Source: JBCBWG01 sp964579305
Lineage (GTDB): Bacteria; Pseudomonadota; Alphaproteobacteria; Rhizobiales; Hyphomicrobiaceae
Direction of reading: 5' to 3'
Assembly (NCBI GenBank): GCA_964579305.1
Contig: CAZOGY010000152.1
Span: 1 to 7,497 of the forward strand
Length of the DNA stretch: 7,497 nt
Shown: in pieces, positions 6,233-7,497 of the stretch
How the letters are laid out: every line of letters starts with the position of its first letter
Numbering within the stretch: the stretch's first letter is position 1
Translations under genes and position numbers: made by a program
Notes under the pieces: generated by a model
The model's database searches: none
The model's input: only the letters and a program-made list of their open reading frames with translations
What the model was told of the DNA's origin: nothing

Positions 6233-6299
6233 GACATTGCGATGGGTGGGCCTGTGCAGTCGTCGTGGACCGCCAAGCCCTGTCCGTTCGTCGCACCGT

Positions 6300-6404
6300 C
6301 CAGGCGATCTGTTCCCGTTCAAGCGATGATCGCTCGCGCCTGGGAAACGGGCGGAACGGTGCCGAAACGCGACAGCGCGTTCGATTGCCTGCTCAGCCTG
6401 AGCA
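6300..6404. other. Cluster of three perfect hairpins upstream of tolQ
   Basis: Three dyads stand in a row. CCAGGCG (6300-6306) pairs with CGCCTGG (6337-6343), and the loop holds the inner dyad AGCGATGATCGCT (6322-6334). AACGCG-ACAG-CGCGTT spans 6366-6381. TGCTCA-GCC-TGAGCA spans 6390-6404. None has a T-tract, so they do not look like plain terminators. They could be an RNA leader, a small RNA or protein sites; short dyads can also arise by chance in GC-rich DNA. Confidence 0.35.
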
Positions 6405-6598
6405 CATCGGGTCGCAGTTTGGCCGCAAACCATCGTAAGGAACACGCGGTTCTCAACGCACATCGGCGCTGCGCTGCCATCTTGTCACCATCGGCATCAG
6501 TGAGGGCTCGGCGCGGGGGCGCGCCCACTGCAACGGGCGCCGTTCGATGAAGCGCGGATTGCACGCCGGTCGGTGGCATCACTATGGAGCAGGTTTGA

Positions 6599-7288
6599 AT
6601 GGTTCCTCTTGTCGGGGGCGGCATGTCGTTCATCGAACTGTTTCTGCAGGCCCATATTGTTGTGCAAGCGGTGATGATCGGCCTCGTGTTGGCTTCAGTC
6701 TGGTCGTGGGCGATCATCATCGAAAAGCTGTTTGCGTTTCGCCGTGCGCGGATTGAGGCGGACCGATTTGAGCAAATGTTCTGGTCCGGCCAGTCGCTGG
6801 AAGAGCTCTATTCCCAGTTGTCGCGAGGGCGGACAATCTCGATGGCGGCGTTGTTCGTGGCCGCCATGCGGGAGTGGAAACGGTCCGTCGAGGGATCGAT
6901 CCGGGCGCTGGGCGGCATTCAGTTGCGCGTTGAAAAAGTCATGGATGTCACGATCAGCCGCGAAATGGAGCGGCTTGAGCGGCGCCTGCTGTTTTTGGCC
7001 ACAGTCGGCTCGACGGCGCCATTTATCGGGCTGTTTGGAACCGTGTGGGGGATCATGACGAGCTTCCAGGCGATCGCTGTTTCAAAGAACACATCGCTGG
7101 CCGTTGTTGCTCCGGGTATCGCTGAGGCCTTGTTTGCAACCGCCATCGGCCTCGTTGCCGCCATTCCAGCGGTGATCTTCTACAACAAGTTCTCAGCCGA
7201 TGCGGCGCGGTTGGCGCAGCGGCTGGAAGCGTTTTCCGACGAGTTCTCAGCGATCGTGTCACGTCAGATCGACACCCGCGGGAATTAG
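6599..7288 (+). CDS. tolQ: Tol-Pal system proton channel subunit TolQ
   Basis: A 229-residue inner-membrane protein of the ExbB/TolQ/MotA family. With TolR it forms the proton channel that powers TolA and Pal during outer-membrane constriction at division. Three membrane segments are visible: about 20-41, 131-155 and 168-195. The conserved TM2 block ATVGSTAPFIGLFGTVWGIM spans residues 134-153, and the TM3 block PGIAEALFATAIGLVAAIPAV spans 172-192. T148 and T181 are spaced like the pore threonines of ExbB. The ATG at 6599 has GGAG at 6586-6589; an internal ATG at 6623 (residue 9) is a possible alternative. Its length is normal for the family. TolR normally starts within a few bases of the stop, but no TolR motif (such as INVTPFVDV) is seen in the 209 nt left in the window. 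Confidence 0.97.
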   Translation: MVPLVGGGMSFIELFLQAHIVVQAVMIGLVLASVWSWAIIIEKLFAFRRARIEADRFEQMFWSGQSLEELYSQLSRGRTISMAALFVAAMREWKRSVEGSIRALGGIQLRVEKVMDVTISREMERLERRLLFLATVGSTAPFIGLFGTVWGIMTSFQAIAVSKNTSLAVVAPGIAEALFATAIGLVAAIPAVIFYNKFSADAARLAQRLEAFSDEFSAIVSRQIDTRGN

Positions 7289-7296
7289 GTTTTGCG

Positions 7297-7497
7297 ATGG
7301 GCCTGCCTGTTGTTGCTGGTTCTTTGCGGGGTGGAGACCCGGGCTCGGGGCCGAGCCCAACGCGACGGTTTGAATTTGTCGCTGCCTCCCATCTGACAGC
7401 GGCAGTGGGATTTGCGGCAGCGATGTTGGCGCAATTGAAAGTCCGCCCAACACGCGGCAGCGATGTTGGCGCAATTGAAAGACCGCCCAACACGCGG
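7297..7497 (+). CDS. Doubtful open frame after tolQ, runs off the window
   Basis: An ATG 8 nt after the tolQ stop, with AGG at 7287-7289, opens a frame of 67 codons that is still open at the window edge. The first residues (MGLPVVAGSLRGGDPG) have the Gly-rich character of a TolR N-terminus. The rest (RRFEFVAASHLTAAVGFAAAMLAQLK) does not resemble TolR, and the last 28 codons are made from the 40-bp tandem repeat. Because 40 is not a multiple of three, the repeat is read in a different frame each time, and a third full copy would bring a TGA in frame. It is either a spurious frame or the damaged or displaced start of tolR. Confidence 0.2.
   Translation, partial: MGLPVVAGSLRGGDPGSGPSPTRRFEFVAASHLTAAVGFAAAMLAQLKVRPTRGSDVGAIERPPNTR
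7341..7358. other. GC-rich hairpin downstream of tolQ
   Basis: GGGCTCGG (7341-7348) and CCGAGCCC (7351-7358) are exact reverse complements, giving a 7-bp GC-rich stem with a 4-nt loop 52 nt after the tolQ stop. It could end or attenuate transcription, or protect the tolQ mRNA 3' end. No run of T follows directly, so it is not a textbook intrinsic terminator. Confidence 0.4.
7414..7497. repeat. 40-bp tandem direct repeat, two copies plus start of a third
   Basis: Positions 7414-7453 and 7454-7493 are identical except for one base (T at 7442, A at 7482). The first four bases of a further copy (GCGG) close the window, so the array probably continues. Each unit holds CAATTG (7432-7437 and 7472-7477) and GTTGG...CCAAC arms. 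There are no spacers between units, so it is not a CRISPR array. Confidence 0.85.

Larger units (their letters stand above)
6219..6598. other. 380-nt non-coding divergent region between the small secreted gene and tolQ
   Basis: No frame here gives a convincing protein: the open frames have no recognisable motif. The segment should hold the promoters of both the small secreted gene and tolQ, yet I found no clear -35/-10 pair for either. It contains several perfect short dyads (listed separately for 6300-6404) and the 10-bp palindrome GGGCGCGCCC at 6517-6526. The tolQ ribosome site is GGAG at 6586-6589, 9 nt before its ATG. Confidence 0.6.

Noticed and set aside
6376..6392. tRNA-like T-arm string GTTCGATTGC
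   Set aside because: No acceptor, D or anticodon stems can be built around it.
6206..6550. 114-codon plus-strand frame before tolQ
   Set aside because: It starts within the small secreted protein gene on the other strand and has an Arg/Ala/Ser-rich, motif-free translation typical of shadow frames.
7414..7497. CRISPR array suggested by direct repeats
   Set aside because: The units abut with no unique spacers, and no cas gene is present in the window.

Overview
The window looks like chromosomal DNA of a high-GC alphaproteobacterium, most likely of the Hyphomicrobiales (Rhizobiales). The reasons are the ruvB, ybgC, tolQ order on one strand, a RuvB and a YbgC whose N-termini read like rhizobial versions (RLVTPDRR; LSGRLVRS...LPVRVYFEDTDFSG), and sunset-domain and conserved hypothetical proteins of kinds I associate with that group. 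There is no transposase, integrase, tRNA, rRNA or CRISPR array.

Layout. Positions 1-1537 (+) hold three small, very hydrophobic membrane proteins in a row. They look like diverged tandem paralogs, and the first probably loses its start codon at the window edge. Positions 1567-2091 (-) encode a secreted protein with two sunset domains, transcribed away from ruvB (2203-3261, +), the Holliday-junction helicase motor. After a 249-nt gap with two short dyads comes a Tat-targeted metallophosphoesterase (3511-4452), then an uncharacterised conserved protein with a WTAISRPP signature (4479-5384), then ybgC (5417-5908). A 96-aa secreted, lysine/arginine-rich protein lies on the opposite strand (5928-6218). 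A 380-nt non-coding stretch with several perfect hairpins precedes tolQ (6599-7288). Downstream of tolQ, where tolR normally follows directly, the window instead holds a GC-rich hairpin and the start of an exact-period 40-bp tandem repeat that runs off the end.

How it fits together. RuvB acts in recombination with RuvA and RuvC, which are not in this window. YbgC and TolQ belong to the Tol-Pal envelope system, TolQ being the proton-channel subunit. In many proteobacteria ruvCAB, ybgC and tolQRAB-pal form one compact block. Here that backbone is opened at several points by accessory envelope or secreted genes: before ruvB, between ruvB and ybgC, between ybgC and tolQ, and apparently after tolQ. 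I did not find a clear new defence or mobile system. The most unusual items are the tolQ downstream region, the structured tolQ upstream region, the paralogous membrane-protein trio and the unnamed WTAISRPP protein.
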